A stretch of 64,000 nt of DNA from Rhizobiales bacterium 65-79 (lineage in GTDB: Bacteria > Pseudomonadota > Alphaproteobacteria > Rhizobiales > Rhizobiaceae). Where the stretch lies: the NCBI GenBank assembly GCA_001896885.1, contig MKRJ01000013.1:62001-126000 (forward strand). Direction: 5' to 3'. The stretch's first letter is position 1. Each line of letters starts with the position of its first letter. The translations under genes and the position numbers were made by a program. Positions 55,308 through 63,529 of this stretch are shown here, piece by piece. Below the pieces are notes generated by a model that searched no databases, had not been told where the DNA came from, and saw only the letters and a program-made list of their open reading frames with translations.

Positions 55308-55579
55308 ATGGAAACCGGTCTCTGTTTGAACAGGGCGGCTCCGTCGACAAGGCCGGGCCCACGATCCGTCCTTTGGGCCCCTACGACTGAGCGCATGCGG
55401 GATCAGCAGTTTCAGCAGCTTAGCCTGCAAATTCATGCAAAAATGCTGCGGCGCGCCATCGCCGCGGCTCAAGTGCCGCCATCCGACGTGAAGCCTGTAT
55501 TTTTTCGGGACGAGAAAAAATTCGCGCTTGGGAGCGATTCCGCCGTTGCCTAAGGCGGCTACTTCGCATAGCTTTCGAC

Positions 55580-55593
55580 CTGCAACGTTTCAG
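55580..55593. promoter_or_regulatory. LacI-type operator, copy 2 (operon side)
   Basis: Identical 14-bp near-palindrome CTGCAACGTTTCAG, 15 bp before the binding-protein ATG and just ahead of its GGGAGGAGAG ribosome site. A repressor here would block transcription start or elongation into the operon. The two copies are 286 bp apart centre to centre, allowing a loop. Confidence 0.65.
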
Positions 55594-55608
55594 ATCGGGA
55601 GGAGAGTG

Positions 55609-56865
55609 ATGCGTTACAAGCTCATGACGGCCGCCTTGGCGGCCGCCGCTGCCATTCAGTTTTCCGCCCCCGCGCAGGCCACCGATCTCGAGGTGATCCA
55701 TTGGTGGACCTCGAAGGGAGAGTCGCGCGCGGTGGCTGAATTCGCCAAGGCCTTCGACAATGACGGGCAGGGTGACCACTGGGTCGACAGCGCCATCGCG
55801 CTTGGCCAGACGGCGCGCGCCACCGTCATGCAGCGCGTGCTCGGCGGCGATCCTCCCGGCGCGGCGCAGTTCAACCCCGGCCGCGAATATGAGGAGCTGA
55901 TCAAGAACAATTTGCTCCTGCAGCTCGACGACATCGCCAAGGAAGGCCATTGGGCGGACGTGATCCGCCCGAAGAAGATCGCCAATGCCTGCCTGGTCGA
56001 CGGTCATTGGTACTGCGTCCCGGTCAACATCCATTCCTGGCCGTGGGGCTGGTATTCCTACGGCGCCTTCAAGAAGGCCGGGCTGTCGAACCCCAAGAAC
56101 TTCGATGAGTTCGTCAAGGACGCGCCGAAGCTGAAGGAGGCCGGCATCATCCCCTTCGCCATCGGCGGCGACGGCAATGGCTGGCAGATCAAGGGCGCCT
56201 TCGACCAGATGGTGCTCTACAAGATCGGCATCCCCAAGATGGAGCAGATGTACGGCAAGAAGGACGCCGACATCGCCGGCGGCGACGGCGTCAAGCAGGT
56301 GCTGACCGAACTCAAGGACCTCAAGCAGTTCACCGACAGCGGCTATGCCAACCGCAACTGGAACGACACGACCAACCTCGTGATCACCGGCAAGGCCGGG
56401 CTGCAGATCATGGGCGATTGGGCGCGCGGCGAGTTCGCGGCCGCCGGCATGACCGGGGTCAAGGATTTCGGCTGCATGATCGGCCTCGACGAGGACAATC
56501 CCATCGTCAGCACCGACGGCGACGTGATCGTCTTCCCGAAGCAGAAGGACGCCGCCAAGGAAGCGGCGCAGAAGCGCCTTGCCGCGCTCCTGATCAGCCC
56601 GAAGGTGCAGGTGGCCTTCAACAACGCCAAGGGTTCCATGCCCGTGCGCGGCGATGTCGACATGGCCTCCGCCGATCCCTGTATGCAGAAGGCGCTGAAG
56701 GCGGTCGAGGATCCGAAGCGCATCGCCACCAGCGTGCAGCGCTTCATCACCGAGGATACGTCGAACCAGCTCAACTCGCTCATCAACCAGTTCTGGGCCG
56801 ACGATTCCATGACGGTCGATGCGGCGCAGAAGAAGTTCGTCGACATCATCAAGAACTCTGATTGA
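55609..56865 (+). CDS. Sugar ABC transporter substrate-binding protein (CUT1, family 1)
   Basis: Periplasmic sugar-binding protein of 418 residues. A Sec signal peptide (about 1-25, ending APAQA) precedes TDLEVIHWWTSKGESRAVAE, a start shared with Pseudomonas-type glucose/mannose binders. The later block NLVITGKAGLQIMGDWARGE is family-typical. The ribosome site GGGAGGAGAG is strong. It heads the operon under the LacI-type operator. The sugar is unknown; neighbours suggest a xyloside or similar plant sugar. Confidence 0.9.
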   Translation: MRYKLMTAALAAAAAIQFSAPAQATDLEVIHWWTSKGESRAVAEFAKAFDNDGQGDHWVDSAIALGQTARATVMQRVLGGDPPGAAQFNPGREYEELIKNNLLLQLDDIAKEGHWADVIRPKKIANACLVDGHWYCVPVNIHSWPWGWYSYGAFKKAGLSNPKNFDEFVKDAPKLKEAGIIPFAIGGDGNGWQIKGAFDQMVLYKIGIPKMEQMYGKKDADIAGGDGVKQVLTELKDLKQFTDSGYANRNWNDTTNLVITGKAGLQIMGDWARGEFAAAGMTGVKDFGCMIGLDEDNPIVSTDGDVIVFPKQKDAAKEAAQKRLAALLISPKVQVAFNNAKGSMPVRGDVDMASADPCMQKALKAVEDPKRIATSVQRFITEDTSNQLNSLINQFWADDSMTVDAAQKKFVDIIKNSD

Positions 56866-56876
56866 CGACGAGAGCG

Positions 56877-56903
56877 TCATCCGGCTCAATATCAGCCGGA
56901 TGA
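56877..56903 (+). terminator. Hairpin after the sugar-binding protein gene
   Basis: A perfect 10-bp stem, TCATCCGGCT (56877-56886) with AGCCGGATGA (56894-56903), has a 7-nt loop and lies 11 bp after the stop. Without a strong U-tract it probably acts as a partial stop or stabiliser, keeping binding-protein mRNA in excess of permease mRNA, as in many sugar ABC operons. Confidence 0.55.
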
Positions 56904-56939
56904 ACCCCTTCCGATAGGATAAGTGCTTATGAGGTGCGA

Positions 56940-57078
56940 CCCCCACTCCGATCAGCTACGCTGACCACCTCTCCCCGTTCGACGGGGGAGAGGAAGCGCC
57001 AGCCGCAAGGCTTGGCCCTCTTCCTCTACCCCACGAAAGTGGGGGAGAGGTGGCCCGCGAAGCGGGACGGAGTGGGGG
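56940..57078. repeat. Imperfect palindromic repeat inside the sugar operon
   Basis: The left part (CCCCCACTCCG at 56940-56950 and CCACCTCTCCCC at 56965-56976) is matched inversely by GGGGGAGAGGTGG and CGGAGTGGGGG within 57041-57078. The pattern resembles the element at 37309-37439 in its outer and inner C-rich boxes. Confidence 0.75.
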
Positions 57079-57199
57079 ATATTCGACCACATTCGATAAG
57101 CCCTCTAGACGAAGGTCGCGAACGAATAGAGGACGATCGGGCGCTGCTGCTCGAAGGTTCCCGAATCCACCCGACCTGGCAAAGCGGACAGTCCAATCC

Positions 57200-58093
57200 A
57201 TGGCTCGAACCAGGCGACGCTTCAACTACAGCGCGGTCATCGGCACGATACCGATGATCCTCGTCGCGGTCGGCGTCTTCGTCATCGGCATCGCCTTCAC
57301 TTTCTTCTGGTCCTTCACCAGCTCGAAGCTCTTTCCCGCTTACGACTTCGTCGGCCTCAGGCAGTATTACCGCCTGTGGGCGAGCGACCGCTGGCTGGTC
57401 TCCGTCTCCAACATCTGGATCTACGGCCTGCTGACCATCGGCGGCAACATGGTCTTCGGCTTCCTGCTTGCCGTCTTCATGGACCAGAAAATCCACGCCG
57501 AGGACCTTCTGCGCTCGATCTTCCTCTATCCCTTCGCCATGTCGCTGATCGTGACGGGCCTGGTATGGCAATGGGCGCTTGACCCCAATCTCGGCCTGCA
57601 GTCGGCGATGCACCATTGGGGCTGGGCGAGCTTCAAATTCGCGCCACTCGTCGATGTCAACACGGCGATATACGGCCTCGTCGTCGCCGGCATCTGGCAG
57701 GGCAGCGGCGTCTCGATGGCGATCATGCTGGCGGGACTGCGCGGCATCGATTCGGAGATATGGAAGGCCGCCAAGGTCGACGGAATCCCGCCCTGGCGCA
57801 CCTATCTTTTTATCGCCCTGCCGATGATGCGCGGCGCGCTCGCCACCGCCTTCGTCCTGCAATGCGTGAGCGTGGTGCGCGTCTATGACCTCATCATCGC
57901 CATGACCGGCGGCGGCCCCGGCATTTCGACCAACATGCCGGCCGTCTATGTCATCGACATGATCACCTCGAGCCAGAATGTCGGGCAGGGCATGGCCGCC
58001 GCGACCATGATGCTCGTGCCGATCATCCTCCTTCTCTCGATCGTGGGCATCGTCGGCTGGCGTCGCCGCGTGCGCGCGGAGGCGGGCGCATGA
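57200..58093 (+). CDS. Sugar ABC transporter permease (MalF-like)
   Basis: Inner-membrane permease of 297 residues with six hydrophobic segments. The EAA loop is EIWKAAKVDGIPPWRTYLFI (about 192-211). ATG 57200 (MARTRRRFNYSAV) is taken as start, with positive residues before the first helix. It overlaps the next permease by 4 bp. Confidence 0.9.
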   Translation: MARTRRRFNYSAVIGTIPMILVAVGVFVIGIAFTFFWSFTSSKLFPAYDFVGLRQYYRLWASDRWLVSVSNIWIYGLLTIGGNMVFGFLLAVFMDQKIHAEDLLRSIFLYPFAMSLIVTGLVWQWALDPNLGLQSAMHHWGWASFKFAPLVDVNTAIYGLVVAGIWQGSGVSMAIMLAGLRGIDSEIWKAAKVDGIPPWRTYLFIALPMMRGALATAFVLQCVSVVRVYDLIIAMTGGGPGISTNMPAVYVIDMITSSQNVGQGMAAATMMLVPIILLLSIVGIVGWRRRVRAEAGA

Positions 58094-59031
58094 GCACGGT
58101 CGTGAGCAGCGCCGACACACGACGGGCAGGCGCCGGGCCGCGTGAAGACGCCCGCGCGCAGGCCGCGGGGCCGAAGCCCGCGCGCCTGTCGCCCGGCCGC
58201 GTCGGCATCTATGCCTTCCTGATCGTGTCGGCGCTGTTCTTCCTCATCCCGCTCTACATCATGGTGGTGACCTCGCTGAAAGGCATGCCGGAGATCCGCC
58301 TCGGCCATCTCTTCAACCTGCCGTCTGAGGTCACCTTCAAGCCGTGGAGCGACGCCTGGCTGCACGCCTGCACCGGGCGCGATTGCTTCGGTCTGAGCCC
58401 CGGTTTCATGAACTCGGTGAAGATCACGATACCGAGCGTCATCCTGTCGATCCTGATCGGCTCGATCAACGGCTACGCGCTCTCCTTCTGGCGCTACAAG
58501 GGCGCGAACTTGCTCTTCGGCATCCTGCTCTTCGGCGCCTTCGTCCCCTACCAGGTGGTCATCTACCCGCTGATCATCGGCTTCCGCATCATGGGCATCT
58601 ATTCGACACTCACCTGCATCATCATCGTGCACACGATCTTCGGCATGCCGATCCTGACCTTGCTCTACCGCAATTTCTATGCCGGCCTGCCGATCGAATT
58701 GTTCAAGGCGGCGCGCGTCGACGGCGCCGGCTTCTGGAAGACCTTCTTCTATGTCATGGTGCCGATGTCGGTGCCGATCACCATCGTCGCGGTCATCATC
58801 CAGGTGACGGGCATCTGGAACGACTTCCTCTTCGGCATCATCTTCTCCGGCCGGCCGAACTGGCCGATGACCGTGCAGCTGAACAACATCGTCAACACCA
58901 CCACCGGGGTGCGCGAGTACAACGTCAACATGGCGGCGACGATCCTTACGGCGGCGGTGCCGCTCGCCATATACTTTATCTCCGGACGCTGGTTCGTGCG
59001 CGGCATCGCCGCCGGCGCGGTCAAGGGCTGA
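58090..59031 (+). CDS. Sugar ABC transporter permease (MalG-like)
   Basis: Second permease, 313 residues, with six hydrophobic segments after a cytoplasmic, Ala/Arg/Pro-rich N-terminus of about 35 residues. The EAA loop is ELFKAARVDGAGFWKTFFYV. It overlaps the first permease by 4 bp and is followed by the ATPase after 10 bp. Confidence 0.9.
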   Translation: MSTVVSSADTRRAGAGPREDARAQAAGPKPARLSPGRVGIYAFLIVSALFFLIPLYIMVVTSLKGMPEIRLGHLFNLPSEVTFKPWSDAWLHACTGRDCFGLSPGFMNSVKITIPSVILSILIGSINGYALSFWRYKGANLLFGILLFGAFVPYQVVIYPLIIGFRIMGIYSTLTCIIIVHTIFGMPILTLLYRNFYAGLPIELFKAARVDGAGFWKTFFYVMVPMSVPITIVAVIIQVTGIWNDFLFGIIFSGRPNWPMTVQLNNIVNTTTGVREYNVNMAATILTAAVPLAIYFISGRWFVRGIAAGAVKG

Positions 59032-59041
59032 AAGGGCAGGC

Positions 59042-60127
59042 ATGGCAAGCGTTTCGATCCGCAAGCTCGGCGTCTCCTTCGGCAGCTTGAGCGTGCTGCG
59101 CGACCTCGATCTCGAAGTCGCCGAGGGCGAATTCGTGGTCCTGCTCGGGCCGTCCGGCTGCGGAAAGTCCACGCTCCTCAACGCCGTCGCCGGCCTGCTC
59201 GACATCGATGACGGCCAGGTCTGGATCGGCGGAAAGAACGTTACCTGGGAAGAACCGAAGGACCGCGGCATCGGTATGGTCTTCCAGTCCTACGCGCTCT
59301 ATCCGCGCATGACGGCGGAGGGGAATCTTACTTTCGGATTAAGGGTCGCGGGGGTGGCGAAGGACGAGATCGCCAAGCGTGTCGCCCGCACGGCCGAACT
59401 CCTGCAGATCGAGCCGCTCCTGAAGCGGCGCCCGGCGGAGCTTTCCGGCGGGCAGCGCCAGCGTGTCGCGATCGGCCGGGCGCTGGTGCGCGAGGCCGGC
59501 GTCTTCCTCTTCGACGAGCCGCTGTCGAACCTCGACGCGAAACTGCGAACCGAGCTTCGCGTCGAACTGAAGAAACTGCACATGACGCTCGGCTCGACCA
59601 TGATCTACGTCACCCATGACCAGATCGAGGCGCTGACGCTCGCCGACCGCGTCGCCGTCATGCATCGCGGCGTCATCCAGCAGCTCGCGTCGCCGAAGGA
59701 GATCTACCAGCGGCCTGTCAACCGTTTCGTCGCCGGCTTCGTCGGCTCGCCGGCCATGAACTTCGTCTCCGGCGAGCTCGTCGCCAACAGCGATCCGGTC
59801 CTGCGCACCGCCGACGGGACGGAAATTCGGCTTGCCGGCTACCCCTTCAACGAGCGGCCGCAGTCCGGCCGCAAGGTCGATCTCGGCGTCCGCCCGGAGC
59901 AGATCCATTTCGATTCCACCGCGCCCGGCGCGACCGCGCTTCCTCTCGCATTGACGCTGGTCGAGCCGATGGGCGCCGACAGCCTCTTGTGGGGTTCGAT
60001 CGGCGATCAATCCGTGTCGCTGCGGATTGGACCCGACGAGACGCACAAGATCGGCGAGAAAGTGAATGTCCATTTCCAGCCGGCGGCGGCCTCCATCTTC
60101 GACGCGGAAACGGGCGAGCGGCTTTAG
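59042..60127 (+). CDS. Sugar ABC transporter ATP-binding protein (UgpC/MsmK/MalK type)
   Basis: ATPase of 361 residues. Walker A GPSGCGKSTLLNAVAG, signature LSGGQRQRVAIGRALVR, Walker B VFLFDEPLSNLDAKLR and switch THDQIEALTLADRVAVMHRG are intact. The C-terminal TOBE/regulatory domain (about 240-360) includes GVRPEQIHFD. Such ATPases can serve more than one importer. It is 24 bp before the TIM-barrel gene. Confidence 0.93.
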   Translation: MASVSIRKLGVSFGSLSVLRDLDLEVAEGEFVVLLGPSGCGKSTLLNAVAGLLDIDDGQVWIGGKNVTWEEPKDRGIGMVFQSYALYPRMTAEGNLTFGLRVAGVAKDEIAKRVARTAELLQIEPLLKRRPAELSGGQRQRVAIGRALVREAGVFLFDEPLSNLDAKLRTELRVELKKLHMTLGSTMIYVTHDQIEALTLADRVAVMHRGVIQQLASPKEIYQRPVNRFVAGFVGSPAMNFVSGELVANSDPVLRTADGTEIRLAGYPFNERPQSGRKVDLGVRPEQIHFDSTAPGATALPLALTLVEPMGADSLLWGSIGDQSVSLRIGPDETHKIGEKVNVHFQPAAASIFDAETGERL

Positions 60128-60151
60128 ATTCAAACATAGGACAACAGGCAG

Positions 60152-60898
60152 ATGAACTGGTCATTCCAGCTATACAGCGCGCGCAACTTCCAGCCCTGGG
60201 ACGGGATCCTGAAGCTCGTGGCCGATGCCGGCTACAAGGAAGTGGAAGGGTTCGGCGGCGTCTATGACGATCCGCCCGCCTTTCGCAGGAAAATGGATGC
60301 CAGCGGGCTCACCATGCCGACCGGCCATTTCGGCATCGACATGCTGGAAGGCGACTTCGCCAAGGCCGCCGATATTGCAGGCACGCTCGGCGTGACCAAC
60401 ATCATCTGCCCCTTCCTGATGCCGGACCAGCGGCCGAAGGACAAGGCCGGTTGGACGGCCTTCGGCAAGCGTCTGGCGAAGGCCGGCGAAGCGGCGAAAA
60501 AGGCCGGCTTCGATTTCGGCTGGCACAACCATCATTTCGAGTTCGAGAAGCTGCCGGACGGCTCGGTGCCGATGACGGCGATCCTCGAGGCCGCGCCCGG
60601 GATCGGCTGGGAGATCGACGTCGCCTGGGTGGTGCGCGGCGGGGCCGATCCGCTCGAATGGATCGACCGCCATGGCAGGCGCATCACCGCCGTGCATGTC
60701 AAGGATATCGCGCCGAAGGGCGAGAACGCCGACGAGGACGGCTGGGCGGATGTCGGCCACGGCACCATCGACTGGAAGACGATCATGAAGGCGCTGCGGG
60801 AGAAAACGCCGGCGAAGGTGTTCATCATGGAGCACGACAAGCCGAGCGACGTCGGACGCTTCGCGCGTCGTTCCATCGCCGCGGCGAACAGGCTGTAA
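60152..60898 (+). CDS. Sugar phosphate isomerase/epimerase-like TIM-barrel protein
   Basis: AP-endonuclease-2-like TIM barrel of 248 residues, the fold of xylose isomerase, hydroxypyruvate isomerase and IolE. Metal-site residues can be seen in FDFGWHNHHFEFEK, GWEIDVAWVVRGGADP, AVHVKDIAPKG and FIMEHDKPSD. It probably isomerises or dehydrates a sugar or keto-sugar made by the dehydrogenase next door; the substrate is not known. It is translated in the ABC operon. Confidence 0.85.
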   Translation: MNWSFQLYSARNFQPWDGILKLVADAGYKEVEGFGGVYDDPPAFRRKMDASGLTMPTGHFGIDMLEGDFAKAADIAGTLGVTNIICPFLMPDQRPKDKAGWTAFGKRLAKAGEAAKKAGFDFGWHNHHFEFEKLPDGSVPMTAILEAAPGIGWEIDVAWVVRGGADPLEWIDRHGRRITAVHVKDIAPKGENADEDGWADVGHGTIDWKTIMKALREKTPAKVFIMEHDKPSDVGRFARRSIAAANRL

Positions 60899-60913
60899 CA
60901 GGGGTTCTTTCGC

Positions 60914-62059
60914 ATGGCTAGGAAACTGGGCGTAGGCGTCATCGGCTGCGGCAACATCTCGGCCGCCTATATGCGGCATGCGCCGCTTTTCCGCGGCATC
61001 GAGATGCGGGCGTGCGCCGACATCGACATGAAGGCGGCGAAGGCGCGGGCGAAGGAATTTTCGCTGCGCGCCGAAACGGTGGACGAGATCCTGCGCGATC
61101 CCGCAATCGACATCATCGTCAACCTGACCATTCCGGCGGCGCACTACATGGTGTCGAAGGCGATCCTCGACGCCGGCAAGCACGTCTATTCGGAAAAGCC
61201 CTTCGTTCTTTCCGTGCGCGAGGGGCTCGATCTGAAGAAACGGGCGGGGAAACGCGGGCTGCGCGTCGGTTCGGCCCCCGACACCTTCCTTGGCGGCGCG
61301 CACCAGCTTGCCCGCCATCTCCTCGACGAAGGCAAGGTGGGGAAGGTCACCAGCGGCACCTGCCATGTCATGAGCCACGGCATGGAGCACTGGCACCCCA
61401 ACCCGGATTTCTTCTTCAAGGCGGGCGGCGGCCCGATCCTCGATCTGGGTCCGTACTACATCTCGAACCTCATCCAGCTCATCGGGCCGGTGAAGGGCGT
61501 GGCGGCGCTGACGGCGATTCCGGCCAAGGTGCGAACCATCAGTTCCAAACCCCGCGCCGGGCAGAAGATCACGGTGGAGACCCCGACGACCATCCACGCG
61601 CTGCTTGAATTTCAAAGCGGCGCCGTCGTCACCTTCAACGCGAGCTGGGATGTCTGGCTGCACAACCATGCGCCGATGGAGCTCTATGGCGAGGAAGGCA
61701 CGCTCTACGTTCCCGATCCGAATTTCTTCGGCGGTCAGGTGGCGATTTCCGAGCGCGACAAGCCGGTGAAGAAGCTGCCGCGCTGGGACCATCCCTTTGC
61801 GGTGCCGAACCAGGATTCGCCGCGCGGCCCGCTCGCCAACTACCGTGCGGCGGGGCTGGCCGACATGGCACTGGCGATCGCCGAGGGGCGGCCGCACCGC
61901 TGCTCGATGGAGGCGGCGCTGCATGCGATCGAGGTCATGACCGGAATATTGAAATCGGGCGAGACCGGAAAGTTCGTACCCATGCGCACCACTTGCGAGC
62001 GGCCGGCCGCCCTTGACATCAAGGCCGCGAAGGGCCTGCTTGCGAGGAAGGCACAGTAA
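60914..62059 (+). CDS. Gfo/Idh/MocA family oxidoreductase
   Basis: NAD(P)-dependent sugar or inositol dehydrogenase of 381 residues. The Rossmann start is GVGVIGCGNISAAYMRHAPL. The catalytic Lys lies in GKHVYSEKPFVLSV, and the C-terminal domain has PILDLGPYYISNLIQLIGPV, where the conserved Asp resides. Pairing with a TIM-barrel isomerase is common in catabolism of inositol-like sugars or glycosides, where a 3-keto intermediate is formed. Start is 16 bp after the upstream stop. Confidence 0.87.
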   Translation: MARKLGVGVIGCGNISAAYMRHAPLFRGIEMRACADIDMKAAKARAKEFSLRAETVDEILRDPAIDIIVNLTIPAAHYMVSKAILDAGKHVYSEKPFVLSVREGLDLKKRAGKRGLRVGSAPDTFLGGAHQLARHLLDEGKVGKVTSGTCHVMSHGMEHWHPNPDFFFKAGGGPILDLGPYYISNLIQLIGPVKGVAALTAIPAKVRTISSKPRAGQKITVETPTTIHALLEFQSGAVVTFNASWDVWLHNHAPMELYGEEGTLYVPDPNFFGGQVAISERDKPVKKLPRWDHPFAVPNQDSPRGPLANYRAAGLADMALAIAEGRPHRCSMEAALHAIEVMTGILKSGETGKFVPMRTTCERPAALDIKAAKGLLARKAQ

Positions 62060-62098
62060 TTATTGCAATGTCGTGCCGGCCTTTTTCTCGCCGATCAC

Positions 62099-62227
62099 GG
62101 AATGGGTCCCGGTCTTTCTCCCCTCGCTCCGCTCGGTGCCGAAAACCGGGATGACGCGACAGCTAGGCCCGTCATCCCGGTTTGCTGCCGAAGCGCAGCG
62201 AACGGAAGCAAGACCGGGATCCATTCC
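62099..62227. repeat. Inverted repeat between dehydrogenase and aldo/keto reductase genes
   Basis: Arms of about 57 nt at 62099-62155 and 62170-62227 are inverted copies with several mismatches, ending in CCGGGATGACG and CGTCATCCCGG around a 14-nt loop. This 'CGTCATCCCGG' type differs from the C-rich repeats elsewhere in the window. It fills most of the 217-bp gap. Confidence 0.8.
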
Positions 62228-62276
62228 TTAGCCGGCCAGACTGAAGCAAAAGAATACAGAAAACTCCGAGGTCCCC

Positions 62277-63323
62277 ATGCCCTACACCCCCGCCGAGAAC
62301 CGCTACCAGAACATGCGCTACAACCGCTGCGGCCGCTCCGGGCTGAAGCTGCCCGCGCTGTCGCTCGGCCTGTGGCACAATTTCGGCGGCGACACGCCGC
62401 ACCAGGCCAAGCAGGCGATGTGCCGCAAGGCCTTCGATCTCGGCATCACCCATTTCGACCTTGCCAACAATTACGGGCCGCCGCCGGGCTCGGCCGAGGA
62501 GGCGTTCGGCGAGATCCTGCGCACGGATTTCGCCGGCTACCGCGACGAGCTGATCATCTCGACCAAGGCGGGCTACGGCATGTGGCCGGGGCCCTATGGC
62601 GAATGGGGCAGCCGCAAATATCTGATCGCCAGCCTCGACCAGAGCCTGAAGCGGATGGGGCTCGACTATGTCGACATCTTCTATTCGCACCGCTTCGATC
62701 CCGAGACGCCGCTGGAGGAGACCATGATGGCGCTCGACCACGCGGTGCGCTCCGGCCGGGCGCTCTACGCCGGCATCTCCTCCTACAATTCGCAGCGCAC
62801 GCAGGAGGCCGCCGCGATCCTGCGCCAGCTCGGCACGCCCTGCCTGATCCACCAGCCGAGCTATTCCATGATCAACCGTTGGGTCGAGGACGACGGGCTG
62901 CTCGACACGCTGGCAGGGCTCGGCATCGGCTCGATCGTGTTCTCGCCGCTGGCGCAGGGCATGCTGACCTCGAAATATCTGGACGGCATCCCCGGGGACA
63001 GCCGCGCCGCGCAGGGCAAGTCGCTCAGGAAATCCTTCCTCAACGAGAAGACCGTCGCCAACATCAGGAAGCTGAACAAGATCGCCGAAAGGCGCGGCCA
63101 GACGCTCGCCCAGATGGCCCTCGCCTGGGTATTGCGCGGCGGCCATGTCACTTCGGCTCTGGTAGGGGCGAGCCGGCCGGAGCAGATCGAGGACAGCATC
63201 GGCGCGCTGAAGAACCTCGAATTCTCCGAAGCCGAGCTGCAGGAGATCGACCGCTACGCACGCGAGGCCGACATCAATCTCTGGGCGGCGTCGGCGGAAC
63301 GGAAGGGCCCGGCGCGGAAGTAG
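62277..63323 (+). CDS. Aldo/keto reductase (YghZ-like, L-glyceraldehyde 3-phosphate reductase type)
   Basis: NADPH-dependent reductase of 348 residues. The catalytic Tyr is in FDLANNYGPPPGSAEEAFGE, followed by Lys in ISTKAGYGMWPGPYG and His in YVDIFYSHRFDPETPLEE. The long loop around GMWPGPYGEWGSRKYL marks the YghZ/AKR14 subgroup. It may act on an aldehyde from the sugar pathway or on L-glyceraldehyde 3-phosphate; the first is inference. Confidence 0.9.
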   Translation: MPYTPAENRYQNMRYNRCGRSGLKLPALSLGLWHNFGGDTPHQAKQAMCRKAFDLGITHFDLANNYGPPPGSAEEAFGEILRTDFAGYRDELIISTKAGYGMWPGPYGEWGSRKYLIASLDQSLKRMGLDYVDIFYSHRFDPETPLEETMMALDHAVRSGRALYAGISSYNSQRTQEAAAILRQLGTPCLIHQPSYSMINRWVEDDGLLDTLAGLGIGSIVFSPLAQGMLTSKYLDGIPGDSRAAQGKSLRKSFLNEKTVANIRKLNKIAERRGQTLAQMALAWVLRGGHVTSALVGASRPEQIEDSIGALKNLEFSEAELQEIDRYAREADINLWAASAERKGPARK

Positions 63324-63346
63324 CCCATGACGGCGTTCGCATTCTT

Positions 63347-63513
63347 TTGCACCCTCCTCTGGCCTGCCGGCCATCTCCCCCTCAAGGGGGGAGATCAGCT
63401 CTCGGCGAGGCCTTCGCCAATCGCCATCCTTGCAAAGGGAGCGTCGACGGGTCTGGCCGGCGTAATCTCCCCCCTTGAGGGGGAGATGGCCGGCAGGCCA
63501 GAGGAGGGTGCAA
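63347..63513. repeat. Perfect palindromic repeat upstream of the GH43 gene
   Basis: Perfect 49-bp arms at 63347-63395 and 63465-63513 flank a 69-nt centre. The arm pattern (CTCTGGCCTGCCGGCCATCT, then a C-rich palindrome) matches the element in the molybdenum hydroxylase gene at 32258-32418. It ends 16 bp before the GH43 start codon. Confidence 0.92.
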
Positions 63514-63529
63514 GAGAAAGGCCGCGCGC

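Larger units (their letters stand above)
55219..55608. promoter_or_regulatory. Divergent control region between lacI-type gene and sugar operon
   Basis: These 390 bp hold two operator-like palindromes and presumably two promoters. A weak sigma-70-like pair (TTGGGA 55528-55533, 17 bp, TAAGGC 55551-55556) faces the operon. A small open frame at 55308-55553 on the plus strand shows no recognisable protein features. Confidence 0.5.
56866..57199. other. Intergenic region between sugar-binding protein and permease genes
   Basis: These 334 bp contain a hairpin directly after the binding-protein stop, then a palindromic repeat, then about 120 bp with no recognised motif before the permease ATG. No gene was found. 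Confidence 0.5.

Noticed and set aside
55308-55553. Small plus-strand open frame in the LacI control region (81 codons)
   Set aside because: It starts inside the first operator region, has no ribosome site and no protein features, and overlaps the expected operon promoter.
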